Positions 29,679-37,808 of a stretch of 64,000 bases of DNA are shown here, in pieces. Each line of letters starts with the position of its first letter. Position 1 is the stretch's first letter. The position numbers were made by a program, and so were the translations under genes. Origin of the DNA: Biformimicrobium ophioploci (GTDB lineage: Bacteria > Pseudomonadota > Gammaproteobacteria > Pseudomonadales > Cellvibrionaceae); contig NZ_BSYJ01000003.1 of the NCBI RefSeq assembly GCF_030270605.1, forward strand, positions 372,001 through 436,000, given 5' to 3'. Below the pieces are notes generated by a model. It saw nothing but the letters and a program-made list of their open reading frames with translations. It was not told the DNA's origin and ran no database searches.

Positions 29679-29866
29679 TTTTATGGTAGTTCCGGTATGT
29701 TCTGCGGCGTTTTAGCCTGGGTCCGGTCTGCGGCCGCCGCCCGGGTAGCCGCGACCGCCCGGGCATGTACAGTTCTGGCCAGCGCAGGTTGCGGCTTCCG
29801 ACACAATAATGAACAAAAGCCCACGACTGCAGGCTGTTGCAGTATAAGGGCGATCAAGTGGTTTTC

Positions 29867-31045
29867 ATGAAAGCGAGCAACATAGATCCCGCTGTGTTCG
29901 AGGATATGCGCCCCTACCGCGATGATGAGGTGCGTGCGGTCCTTGATCGAATGATCAACGACAAGGAAGCGGCCCGCGCGATGGCGCACTTCCTGGTACC
30001 CGGCTACGCGAGCAAGCTGGAGCGTCCGTTTGCCTGGATGGTGCGGCAGTTCCTGCGCTTCCAGCTGCGCAACGTCACCAATGTTTATGAATTCCAGGAA
30101 GTCATTGCTTCCTACATGGGCAAGGTCATCGATCGCTCGACATCGGCCCTTACCATCTCTGGCCTGGATGAGCTGCCGAAGGATCGGGCCTGCCTGTTTG
30201 TCAGTAATCACCGTGATATCGCCATGGATCCCGCGTTGTCGATTATCAGCATGTACCGTAAGGGTCACAATACCGCACGTATCGCCATCGGCGACAACCT
30301 GCTCTCCAAGCAGTTCGCGGCAGATTTGATGAAGCTGAACAAATGCTTTGTGGTGACCCGTAACGCCAGCTCACGTCGTGAGAAGCTGGCGGCGGCCACC
30401 CGGCTGTCCAACTATATCTACCATTCCATCGTCAACGACAATGAACATGTCTGGATCGCACAGCGCTCCGGGCGCGCGAAGGATGGCCTGGACCGCACCA
30501 ATCCCGCGCTATTGGCGATGTTCTCCATGACCAAGGACAAGGAGACGCCGTTTGCAGACTTCTGGCGCAAGCTGCACATAGTGCCGCTGGCCATCTCCTA
30601 CGAGTGGGATCCGGGCGATCGCAGCAAGGCGCGCGAGGTCTATGTAAAGACCCATGAAGGCGAGTACCAGAAGGGCAAGCACGAGGACCTGGGCAGCATT
30701 GGCAAGGGAGTCATGGGTTACAAGGGCCATGTCCACGCTGCCTTCGGTACCCCGATCGAAGCGGACTTTGCAGATGTGACCGAGATGGCGGAGGAGATTG
30801 ACCGCCAGATCATCAACAATTACGTGCTGCATGCCACCAACCTGATCGCCTATGAGATGCTGTATCGCGAGACGCCGAAGCTCGACTACTCCTACCCGGC
30901 CCGCTCCTGGGACCCGGCAGAGAACGAAGCGGTACGCGAGAAGTTCGAGGCACGCCTCGCCAAGGCGCCACCAGAGTTGCGGGACCTGATCCTCGCCCAG
31001 TACGCCAACCCGGTTGTGTCCCGGCTCGCATACAGCAACGACTGA
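29867..31045 (+). CDS. PlsC-like acyltransferase (1-acyl-glycerol-3-phosphate acyltransferase family)
   Basis: About 392 residues from ATG 29867. The acyltransferase block I reads LFVSNHRDIAMDPALS. Here the His and Asp are five residues apart (HRDIAMD) rather than the four of the canonical HX4D, which seems to mark a subfamily and not a sequencing error. Block III-like IAQRSGRAKDGLDRTNPALL follows. A long N-terminal helical part contains FLVPGYASKLERPFAWMV. No signal peptide or obvious membrane helix. Likely a phospholipid or glycerolipid acyltransferase on the inner membrane face. Confidence 0.82.
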   Translation: MKASNIDPAVFEDMRPYRDDEVRAVLDRMINDKEAARAMAHFLVPGYASKLERPFAWMVRQFLRFQLRNVTNVYEFQEVIASYMGKVIDRSTSALTISGLDELPKDRACLFVSNHRDIAMDPALSIISMYRKGHNTARIAIGDNLLSKQFAADLMKLNKCFVVTRNASSRREKLAAATRLSNYIYHSIVNDNEHVWIAQRSGRAKDGLDRTNPALLAMFSMTKDKETPFADFWRKLHIVPLAISYEWDPGDRSKAREVYVKTHEGEYQKGKHEDLGSIGKGVMGYKGHVHAAFGTPIEADFADVTEMAEEIDRQIINNYVLHATNLIAYEMLYRETPKLDYSYPARSWDPAENEAVREKFEARLAKAPPELRDLILAQYANPVVSRLAYSND

Positions 31046-31074
31046 GCTTGCTGCGGCGGCTTTTGCTGCTGACT

Positions 31075-31107
31075 GGCGCGCCCGGCTTTACAAGCCGGTG
31101 GCGCGCC
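31075..31107. repeat. Large GC-rich hairpin between the acyltransferase and dinG genes
   Basis: GGCGCGCC+CGGCTT (31075-31088) pairs with AAGCCG (31092-31097) and a second GGCGCGCC (31100-31107), with a 3-base loop and a 2-base bulge. No T-run follows on either strand, so it is not a clear intrinsic terminator. It lies in the 103-base gap. Confidence 0.6.
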
Positions 31108-31148
31108 GCGCATTATCCCCTACCTGCATTCCCCATTGATCATTGCCC

Positions 31149-33290
31149 ATGCTCAGCAACACCCAGAAATCCGCGATCCAGACTGCCTACTCGACCTTCC
31201 TGGAGGCCCGGGGCCTGAAGGCGCGATATGGACAGAAGCTGATGATTGCGGCCATTGCGCGGACCCTGGGTAACGTGGCACTGGCGACAGACGGCCGTCG
31301 CGACCTGCGCGAGAATCCGGGCCAGCATATCTGTGTGGTGGAGGCGGGCACCGGAACGGGCAAGACCATTGCGTACCTGCTGGGGGCGATCCCCCTGGCA
31401 CAGGCGCTGGGTAAGAAACTGGTGGTGTCTACCGCCACTATCGCGCTGCAGGAGCAGATCGTACACAAGGACTTGCCAGAGTTGCTGCGCCACTCGGGCC
31501 TCAAGTTTGATTTTGTGCTGGCAAAGGGGCGTGGTCGCTACATGTGCCTGACCAAACTGGACCAGCTGCTCAGCAGTTTCAGTGAGTCCGGCGATGCACT
31601 CTCAATGCCGCTATATGAGGACGAGGCGCCGGTGGTGGATGCCACCGGCATGAAACTGCTGCAGACCATGACCGACAAACTGGCTGTGGGAGAGTGGGAT
31701 GGCGATCGCGACTCCTGGCCCGAGCCGGTGGAAGAGCGCGATTGGCGCCTGGTTACCACCGACCATCGCCAGTGCACCGGCCGCCGCTGCCCCCATGTCA
31801 GTCGCTGCGCCTACTTCCGCGCCCGTGAGGATCTGACTTCCACGGACGTCATCGTCGCCAACCACGACCTGGTACTTGCGGACCTGGCGCTCGGAGGCGG
31901 CGCCATTCTGCCTGCACCGGAAGACACCATCTACGTATTCGACGAGGGCCATCACCTGCCGGACAAGGCCCTCAATCACTTTGCCCATCACAGCCGCCTT
32001 GGTGCCACGCGTGGCTGGGTCGACCAGGCCAACAAGAATATCGCCAGTATGATGGCGGAAATCTCCGACGGCAGTGACCTCGACCACTATGGCGAGCAAC
32101 TGCCTGCGGCTTTCCTGAGGGTGAAGGAGCAGCTGGACCTGATGTGGCCGCTGCTCGAGGAAACTGCGATCTTCGACGATGAGCGGGCCCAGGTGCAACG
32201 CTATCGTTTCGAGCACGGCGTGGTGCCGGATGCGGTGCGTATGTTGGCGGAGCAGTTGCGGGATCGATTCGACGAGCTCGAGGAGCTGCTCAACAAGATG
32301 CTCCTGACCGCGCAGAAGTACCTGGATGACCAGCACAGCCCGGTGCCGGCAGTAGACCTGGAGCGCTGGTATGCCGTACTCGGCAACTGGCATGGCCGGG
32401 CCGACGGCAACCTGCAGCTCTGGGCGAGCTATGCGCGTGCGGACGAGGAGGGCGGCCTGCCCAGGGCGCGCTGGATTACCCTGGTGGAATCCGGCAGCGG
32501 GGTGGATTTTGAGGTTTGCTCATCGCCTATTCTCGCGGGCCGCACCCTGGAGTTCGGGCTGTGGCAACGCTGTTTTGCCGCGGTGATCACTTCCGCGACC
32601 CTGACCGCACTTGGCAAATTTGATCGCCTGCGCATGCGCGCGGGCACGCCCGACAATGCCGCCTATGAAGTGGTCCCCAGCCCGTTTGATTTCTCCAACG
32701 GTGTATTGCAGGTGCCGGCTGGTGCCGTGGATGCCGGTAATGCCGCGCAGCACACCGACGCGGTCATCGAGTGCCTGCCAGGCCTGCTGGACGAGAAAGA
32801 GGGCTCCCTGGTGCTGTTTTCCTCGCGTCGGCAGATGGAAACCGTGTACGAGTCCCTGCCGGCTCGCTGGCGCGAACAGATCCTGATGCAGGGGCAGAAG
32901 TCGCGCCAGCTGCTACTGGAGCGGCACAAGGCCAGGATCGATGGCGGTGACGGCAGTGTCCTGTTCGGTCTGGCGAGTTTTGCCGAGGGCGTGGACCTGC
33001 CGGGCAAATATTGCCAGCACGTGGTGATCGCCAAGCTGCCGTTCAACGTGCCGGATGATCCGATCGATGCGGCCCTGGCCGAGTGGATTGAAACCACCGG
33101 CGGCAACCCGTTTATGCAGATATCGGTGCCGGATGCGGCGCTAAAACTGGTGCAGGCCTGCGGGCGACTGCTGCGCTCGGAGGGGGATAGGGGCACCATT
33201 ACCCTGCTGGACCGCCGAATCGTTTCGCGTCGTTACGGCAAGGCGATGCTAAACTCTCTGCCTCCCTTCAAGCGTGTGATTGAATCCTGA
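31149..33290 (+). CDS. dinG: ATP-dependent DNA helicase DinG
   Basis: 713 residues from ATG 31149, matching E. coli DinG (716). Walker A EAGTGTGKT at ~65-73; an Fe-S cluster region with MCLTKL and CTGRRCPHVSRC; the DEAH-type box VFDEGHHLPD; and the C-terminal helicase motif VIAKLPFNVPDDP and QACGRLLRSEGDRGT. A superfamily 2, XPD-like 5'-3' helicase that unwinds D-loops and R-loops. In E. coli it is in the SOS regulon; I did not find a clear LexA box in the short upstream gap. yqcC follows 11 bases later. Confidence 0.95.
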   Translation: MLSNTQKSAIQTAYSTFLEARGLKARYGQKLMIAAIARTLGNVALATDGRRDLRENPGQHICVVEAGTGTGKTIAYLLGAIPLAQALGKKLVVSTATIALQEQIVHKDLPELLRHSGLKFDFVLAKGRGRYMCLTKLDQLLSSFSESGDALSMPLYEDEAPVVDATGMKLLQTMTDKLAVGEWDGDRDSWPEPVEERDWRLVTTDHRQCTGRRCPHVSRCAYFRAREDLTSTDVIVANHDLVLADLALGGGAILPAPEDTIYVFDEGHHLPDKALNHFAHHSRLGATRGWVDQANKNIASMMAEISDGSDLDHYGEQLPAAFLRVKEQLDLMWPLLEETAIFDDERAQVQRYRFEHGVVPDAVRMLAEQLRDRFDELEELLNKMLLTAQKYLDDQHSPVPAVDLERWYAVLGNWHGRADGNLQLWASYARADEEGGLPRARWITLVESGSGVDFEVCSSPILAGRTLEFGLWQRCFAAVITSATLTALGKFDRLRMRAGTPDNAAYEVVPSPFDFSNGVLQVPAGAVDAGNAAQHTDAVIECLPGLLDEKEGSLVLFSSRRQMETVYESLPARWREQILMQGQKSRQLLLERHKARIDGGDGSVLFGLASFAEGVDLPGKYCQHVVIAKLPFNVPDDPIDAALAEWIETTGGNPFMQISVPDAALKLVQACGRLLRSEGDRGTITLLDRRIVSRRYGKAMLNSLPPFKRVIES

Positions 33291-33301
33291 GGGGCCGTGA
33301 A

Positions 33302-33637
33302 ATGTCGAACAACAGCACCCACGAAAACCTTGCCACCCTGCTGCTGTCACTCGAAGGTGCACTGCGCCAGGCATCGCTATGGCAGGAGTCTGCCCCGGTG
33401 CCAGAGGCATTGCTCAGCACCCAGCCCTTCTGCATAGATACCCTGACGTTTCCACAGTGGTTACAGTTTATCTTCCTGCCGCGCATGCGCTGGATTGTGG
33501 AGCAGGGTGACGCGCTGCCGGCCAAATGCGGCATTGCGCCCATGGCAGAGGAATATTTCCGGCCGCTGCCGGTCAGCGGCGAAACCGTTGTCCGTGTCCT
33601 GATCGAGATCGACGAGTGCCTGATGGCGCAGGAATGA
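33302..33637 (+). CDS. yqcC: YqcC family protein (DUF446)
   Basis: 111 residues, all-helical DUF446: LLLSLEGALRQASLW, then IDTLTFPQWLQFIFLPRMRWIVEQG and the closing LIEIDECL. In E. coli yqcC is linked to truC; its own function is unknown. It follows dinG by 11 bases and is probably in its operon. Confidence 0.88.
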   Translation: MSNNSTHENLATLLLSLEGALRQASLWQESAPVPEALLSTQPFCIDTLTFPQWLQFIFLPRMRWIVEQGDALPAKCGIAPMAEEYFRPLPVSGETVVRVLIEIDECLMAQE

Positions 33638-33783
33638 CCGGTTAGGCAGGAATTTACCCTGGCGCCGTCTGTGATCCGGTTGGCTGCCCGGTCTTGCCTC
33701 TATTTACAGGTATCACCGTTCAGGTAGTATTCGAGCCTGACTGGCGCATGGTGCGTCATGCAATCCTGCCATTGGGGGGTGTT

Positions 33784-34461
33784 TTGGTTCAGACGTTTAA
33801 GCACCGGGCGGCTTTATTTGTGCTCGCGGCAACCGTGGGCCTGGCCGGCTGTGAAACAAATCCGTTTGTCCGTTCCGGCGAACCGCAGGGGGGCGCCCAG
33901 GTTGACGAGACCGCGCTCAGTGCGCAGGCGTGCCCGGAGCCGGTAATGGTGGAGCCCATCTGTCCGGAGCCGGAGGAGCGTATTGTCGAACGGGTGATCG
34001 AGCGCACCTTCGAAAAGGTCGTGGAAGTACCCGTTGCCAAGAACAAGATGGTGCTCGGCTCTGTAGAGTTCTTCGAGCTCAATCCCGGTGAACTGCACCT
34101 CAAGGCCCGTGTCGATACCGGTGCCGCGACCACCTCCCTCAGCGCACTGGACCTCGCCATCTTTGAGCGGGACGGCGACAAGTGGGTTCGCTTCCACATG
34201 CCAAACCCGAAAGGCGGAATACCTATCGAGGTGGAGTTGCCGGTGGAGCGCTTTGTGCGAATCAAGCGGCATGGTTTCGACAGCCAGCGTCGCCCTGTGG
34301 TGCTGATGAATGTCACCGTCGGCGACCGTACCCACCTGATCGAGGTGAACCTGACAGATCGCAGCGGCTTCGATTACAGCCTGCTGATTGGCAGGAACTT
34401 CCTGAAGGACAATGCCGTCGTCGATGTAAGTCGCAAGTATCTGGCCGGCAAGGCCATGTAG
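33784..34461 (+). CDS. Retropepsin-like aspartic protease lipoprotein (RimB/DUF785 type, 'ATP-dependent zinc protease')
   Basis: About 225 residues from TTG 33784, which has GGGGGG four bases upstream and gives a perfect lipoprotein signal (HRAALFVLAATVGLAGC, C23); ATG 33748 is an alternative. A low-complexity linker with PEP repeats and a Glu/Val segment (ERIVERVIERTFEKVVEVPV) precedes the protease domain. This domain has the single catalytic motif VDTGAATTSL (D111) and the flap/C-terminal LIGRNFLKDNAVVDVS. One DTGA per chain implies a dimer, as in retropepsins. Despite the old family name no zinc site is visible. First gene of a three-gene set with the 7TM and ATP-grasp genes. Confidence 0.88.
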   Translation: MVQTFKHRAALFVLAATVGLAGCETNPFVRSGEPQGGAQVDETALSAQACPEPVMVEPICPEPEERIVERVIERTFEKVVEVPVAKNKMVLGSVEFFELNPGELHLKARVDTGAATTSLSALDLAIFERDGDKWVRFHMPNPKGGIPIEVELPVERFVRIKRHGFDSQRRPVVLMNVTVGDRTHLIEVNLTDRSGFDYSLLIGRNFLKDNAVVDVSRKYLAGKAM

Positions 34462-34511
34462 TGCCGCTGCTTAAGGGGCCGCAGTTATAACAACAAGCAG
34501 GTAACAGGCGC

Positions 34512-36044
34512 ATGTCGCCAAGAGCACAAGTCTACATACTCGCACTCATCCTCGCGGTGCTCGGTGCGGGGCTCACAATCTACAAGAGTTCGGTATTGGG
34601 TTTTCCCCTGATGCCGGGTGCCTACCGCACCGTATGGACCATTGAGGCCAAGGTGGAATTCCTTGCCGAGGGCGGGCCGGCCAAGGTCGCGCTGGCCCTG
34701 CCGCGCGCGCAGCGCAACATGCGCGTGCTGGATGAGACCTTCAGCTCGGCCGGTTACGGGTTCAATATTCGACATGACGGCGACGACTATCGCGCAGTCT
34801 GGTCGCGCCGCGAAGTCGAGGGGCGTCAGTCGTTATTCTATAAATTGCAGACCTACCAGGTTGCCGGCGAGCCATTGACGCAGCCGCTGGACTTCAGCAC
34901 GGATGTGCGCAAGCCGTTTATGGGATCCCGGGAGCAGGAAGCGGTAGGGCAGGCAATCAACTCCATTATCGAACGCGCGAGAGTCGCTTCCTCAGATATC
35001 GAAACCTTCACCAGCCAGATACTGGTACAGCTCAACGATAGCGGTGACCAGGATCGCAATATGGTGATGAGTCATTACCAGGACAGCTCGCTGGCGGACG
35101 TTGCTCTTTACGTGCTGTCTGTGGCCGAAGTCCCGGCGCACCGGATCCGGGGCCTGTACCTGGAAGATGATAGGCGCCGGCTGCAGGCGGAAGAATTGCT
35201 CGAGGTATACGATGGCAGTGAGTGGATAGCCTTCGAGCCGCGCAGCGGTTCGCCGGGCGTGCCAGCCAATTTCTTTATCTGGCAGCGCGGAGGCAAGAGC
35301 CTGCTGGATGTGGAGGGGGGCAACCGGTCCAGTGTTACATTCTCGGTGATCGCCAATGACGTTCCGGCGCGGACAGTAGCCAAGAAAATGACCAGTCGCG
35401 AGAAAGATGCGCTGGTCGATTTTTCCATTTACAGCCTGCCCATCGAGCAGCAGAGTATTTTCAAGCTGATCCTGCTGGTACCGGTTGGGGCGCTGGTGGT
35501 GGTGTTCCTGCGGGTTATCGTTGGGCTGCGCACCTCAGGTACCTTTATGCCGGTGCTGCTGGCGATTGCCTTCATTGAGACGCAACTGGTGACCGGCCTT
35601 GCGATCTTCCTGCTGGTGGTCGCGCTGGGGCTCTGGGTGCGTTTCTATCTCAGTCGGCTCAATCTGCTGCTGGTCGCGCGAATAACCGCGGTGGTGGTGA
35701 CGGTGGTAATACTGATGGGCGCGATCAGCGTAATCAGTTACAAGCTGGGCATTGAGCAGGCACTGATGGTGACCTTCTTCCCGATGATTATCCTGGCGTG
35801 GACAATCGAGCGTATGTCGATCTTGTGGGAGGAAGACGGTCCCGACGAGGTTTTGATCCAGGGCGCTGGCTCGCTGATTGTGGCGGTATTGGCTTACTGG
35901 CTGATGACCAATCGCTATATTGAGCACTGGACCTTCAACTTCCCTGAACTGTTGCTGGTGTTGCTTGGCGCGGTGCTGGTGCTCGGCAATTACACCGGCT
36001 ACCGCTTCAGTGAATTGCTGCGCTTCCGGCAGCTTGTGCGCTAG
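34512..36044 (+). CDS. Inactive transglutaminase-like protein fused to seven transmembrane helices
   Basis: 510 residues. A TM helix at the N terminus (YILALILAVLGAGLTIYKSS) is followed by a periplasmic beta domain (~25-150). A transglutaminase-like region (~180-280: LADVALYVLSVAEVPAHRIRG) has no catalytic Cys at the expected place, hence 'inactive'. About seven helices fill residues ~315-500. The gene starts 50 bases after the protease gene and ends 21 bases before the ATP-grasp gene. The family always travels with these two partners. It may sense or bind a periplasmic peptide and relay to the cytoplasm; this is inference. Confidence 0.85.
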   Translation: MSPRAQVYILALILAVLGAGLTIYKSSVLGFPLMPGAYRTVWTIEAKVEFLAEGGPAKVALALPRAQRNMRVLDETFSSAGYGFNIRHDGDDYRAVWSRREVEGRQSLFYKLQTYQVAGEPLTQPLDFSTDVRKPFMGSREQEAVGQAINSIIERARVASSDIETFTSQILVQLNDSGDQDRNMVMSHYQDSSLADVALYVLSVAEVPAHRIRGLYLEDDRRRLQAEELLEVYDGSEWIAFEPRSGSPGVPANFFIWQRGGKSLLDVEGGNRSSVTFSVIANDVPARTVAKKMTSREKDALVDFSIYSLPIEQQSIFKLILLVPVGALVVVFLRVIVGLRTSGTFMPVLLAIAFIETQLVTGLAIFLLVVALGLWVRFYLSRLNLLLVARITAVVVTVVILMGAISVISYKLGIEQALMVTFFPMIILAWTIERMSILWEEDGPDEVLIQGAGSLIVAVLAYWLMTNRYIEHWTFNFPELLLVLLGAVLVLGNYTGYRFSELLRFRQLVR

Positions 36045-36065
36045 GTTGGGGTCCGTAGAGAAACG

Positions 36066-37058
36066 ATGACCAGACACAACCCGTGGAAACAGCGCATCAA
36101 GGAGTTTTTTTCCAGCTGGCTGGTATCGCCGGCGGAGCTGCGCAGCTACGGGGTGCTCGGTATGAACGCGCGCAATATCCGCTATATCGCGCACTACAAT
36201 GATCGCACCCGTTATCCGGTAGTGGATGACAAGTTCAAAACCAAACTGGCCGCGCGCAAGGCAAATATCCCGGTACCGGAATTGCTCGCCACCATGGACA
36301 GTCAGGCAGGCCGCAAAGCGCTGCTGCACACGATCGAGCAGTGCGAAAAGTTTGTGATCAAGCCCGCTCGCGGTTCCGGGGGTAAGGGCATCCTGGTGAT
36401 CAACGGCCGCGATGGCGATCTCTACGTAAAACCCTCGGGGGTACGTGTCACAACCGAGGATGTCCTGCGGCATGCCAGTAACATCCTCAGTGGCCTGTAC
36501 AGCCTCGGCGGCAAGCCGGACCGGGTGCTGGTGGAGGCCATGATCGACTTTGACCCGGCACTCGCAGATTACTCCTTTGAAGGAGTGCCGGACATTCGCA
36601 TTATCGTGTTCCGCGGCTTTCCGGTGATGGCGATGCTGCGTTGTTCCACCCATGCGTCTGATGGCAAGGCCAACCTGCACCAGGGCGCGGTTGGCGTCGG
36701 CGTGGATTTGGCCAGCGGCCGGGCAATACACGCGGTGCGGCACGGTTACCGCGTGGACCGGCACCCGGATACGGAGATGCCGTTCGACAAGCTGGTGGTA
36801 CCGGACTGGAGCCGGGTGATCCGGCTGGCCGCGAGCTGCTATGAAATGACGGGTCTCGGTTACCTCGGGTGCGACATCGTGCTCGACCGCAAACGCGGGC
36901 CGCTGCTGCTTGAGGCCAATGCCCGCCCCGGCCTGGCAATCCAGATTGCCAACGGCGGCGGCTTGCGGGGTCGACTCAAAATGATCGAATCGCTGGAGCC
37001 CGAACAGTTTGAGAAGAACGTCGAGGAACGGGTCAGGTACTCGCAGCTGATCTTCTGA
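36066..37058 (+). CDS. RimK-like ATP-grasp, alpha-L-glutamate ligase-like protein
   Basis: 330 residues with an ATP-grasp fold: KFVIKPARGSGGKGILVI (ATP-binding Gly-rich loop, residues ~95-112), PDIRIIVFRGFPVMAMLR, and GYLGCDIVLDRKRGPLLLEANARPG with the acidic metal ligands (D, E, N). RimK relatives add glutamates to the C terminus of proteins such as S6. This subgroup is the cytoplasmic partner of the 7TM/protease pair. Probable product: a glutamate- or amino-acid-extended small molecule or peptide whose identity is unknown. Confidence 0.88.
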   Translation: MTRHNPWKQRIKEFFSSWLVSPAELRSYGVLGMNARNIRYIAHYNDRTRYPVVDDKFKTKLAARKANIPVPELLATMDSQAGRKALLHTIEQCEKFVIKPARGSGGKGILVINGRDGDLYVKPSGVRVTTEDVLRHASNILSGLYSLGGKPDRVLVEAMIDFDPALADYSFEGVPDIRIIVFRGFPVMAMLRCSTHASDGKANLHQGAVGVGVDLASGRAIHAVRHGYRVDRHPDTEMPFDKLVVPDWSRVIRLAASCYEMTGLGYLGCDIVLDRKRGPLLLEANARPGLAIQIANGGGLRGRLKMIESLEPEQFEKNVEERVRYSQLIF

Positions 37059-37128
37059 GCGCTTCGCTACACTTGTGCCGCTACGGTCTAATCATTTGCC
37101 AAGTCAGCCTGATTCCGGTTTTTCAGCT

Positions 37129-37755
37129 ATGCGTACGCTTCTCTATTTCGCCGACCCGATGTGCTCCTGGTGCTGGGGCTTTGCCCCGGTCATGCAACAG
37201 ATAGTGGAACATTACGGTGGTCAGGTTCCGGTTTCGGTGTTGATGGGTGGTTTGCGTGTGGGGGTGCAGGAGCCCTGGGATGCGCGCAGTCGCATTGAAA
37301 TACGCAATCACTGGCAGCACGTTCAGCAGGCCACCGGCCAGCCTTTCGACTTTTCCAAATTCGATAATGAATCCTTTGTCTACGACTGTGAGCCGGCGTG
37401 TCGTGCTGTGGTTGCGGTCAGGCGCATGGACTTTGCAGCGGCGCTGCCATTTCTGGAGTCGTTGCAGGCGGCCTTCTACCGCGATAATCGCGATATCACC
37501 CGCGAAGATGAGTTGTTGCGGCTGGTGCGTGCTAATGGCCTGGATACTGAGGTGTTTTCTGGCCTGTACCATTCCGGTGAGGCCGCACAGGAACTGGTGA
37601 CGGATTTTCAGGTTCGTAACCAGCTGGGCATTCAGGGCTTCCCGACCCTGATCGGGAGTACCTCGTCAAAGAATCATGCACTGACGGTTGGCTACTCGGA
37701 TTTTGAGAATGTCTCGGTTGCCATTGAGCGCTGGCTCAAGCTGACCCCTGCCTGA
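37129..37755 (+). CDS. DsbA family protein (thioredoxin-fold, CSWC)
   Basis: 208 residues from ATG 37129 (MRTLLYFADPMCSWCWGF). The CxxC (C12, C15) sits at the very N terminus with no signal peptide, so it is cytoplasmic, like the FrnE/2-hydroxychromene isomerase branch of DsbA. Central helical insert (~60-150), then the cis-Pro region GIQGFPTLIGSTSSK. Possible oxidoreductase/isomerase or chaperone. A terminator follows immediately. Confidence 0.85.
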   Translation: MRTLLYFADPMCSWCWGFAPVMQQIVEHYGGQVPVSVLMGGLRVGVQEPWDARSRIEIRNHWQHVQQATGQPFDFSKFDNESFVYDCEPACRAVVAVRRMDFAAALPFLESLQAAFYRDNRDITREDELLRLVRANGLDTEVFSGLYHSGEAAQELVTDFQVRNQLGIQGFPTLIGSTSSKNHALTVGYSDFENVSVAIERWLKLTPA

Positions 37756-37763
37756 AAACAAAG

Positions 37764-37789
37764 AACCCCGCGCAAGCGGGGCTCCTTTC
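37764..37789. terminator. Terminator between the DsbA-family and desaturase genes
   Basis: CCCCGC-GCAA-GCGGGG stem-loop with AAAG on the left and CTCCTTT on the right, between two convergent genes (stops at 37755 and 37809). It is probably used from both sides. Confidence 0.75.
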
Positions 37790-37808
37790 AAACGATTCAG
37801 GCGGGTGC

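Noticed and set aside
35535-36764. A 409-codon minus-strand frame across the 7TM and ATP-grasp genes
   Set aside because: It overlaps two well-supported genes and has the His/Arg/Gln-rich composition of antisense shadows.
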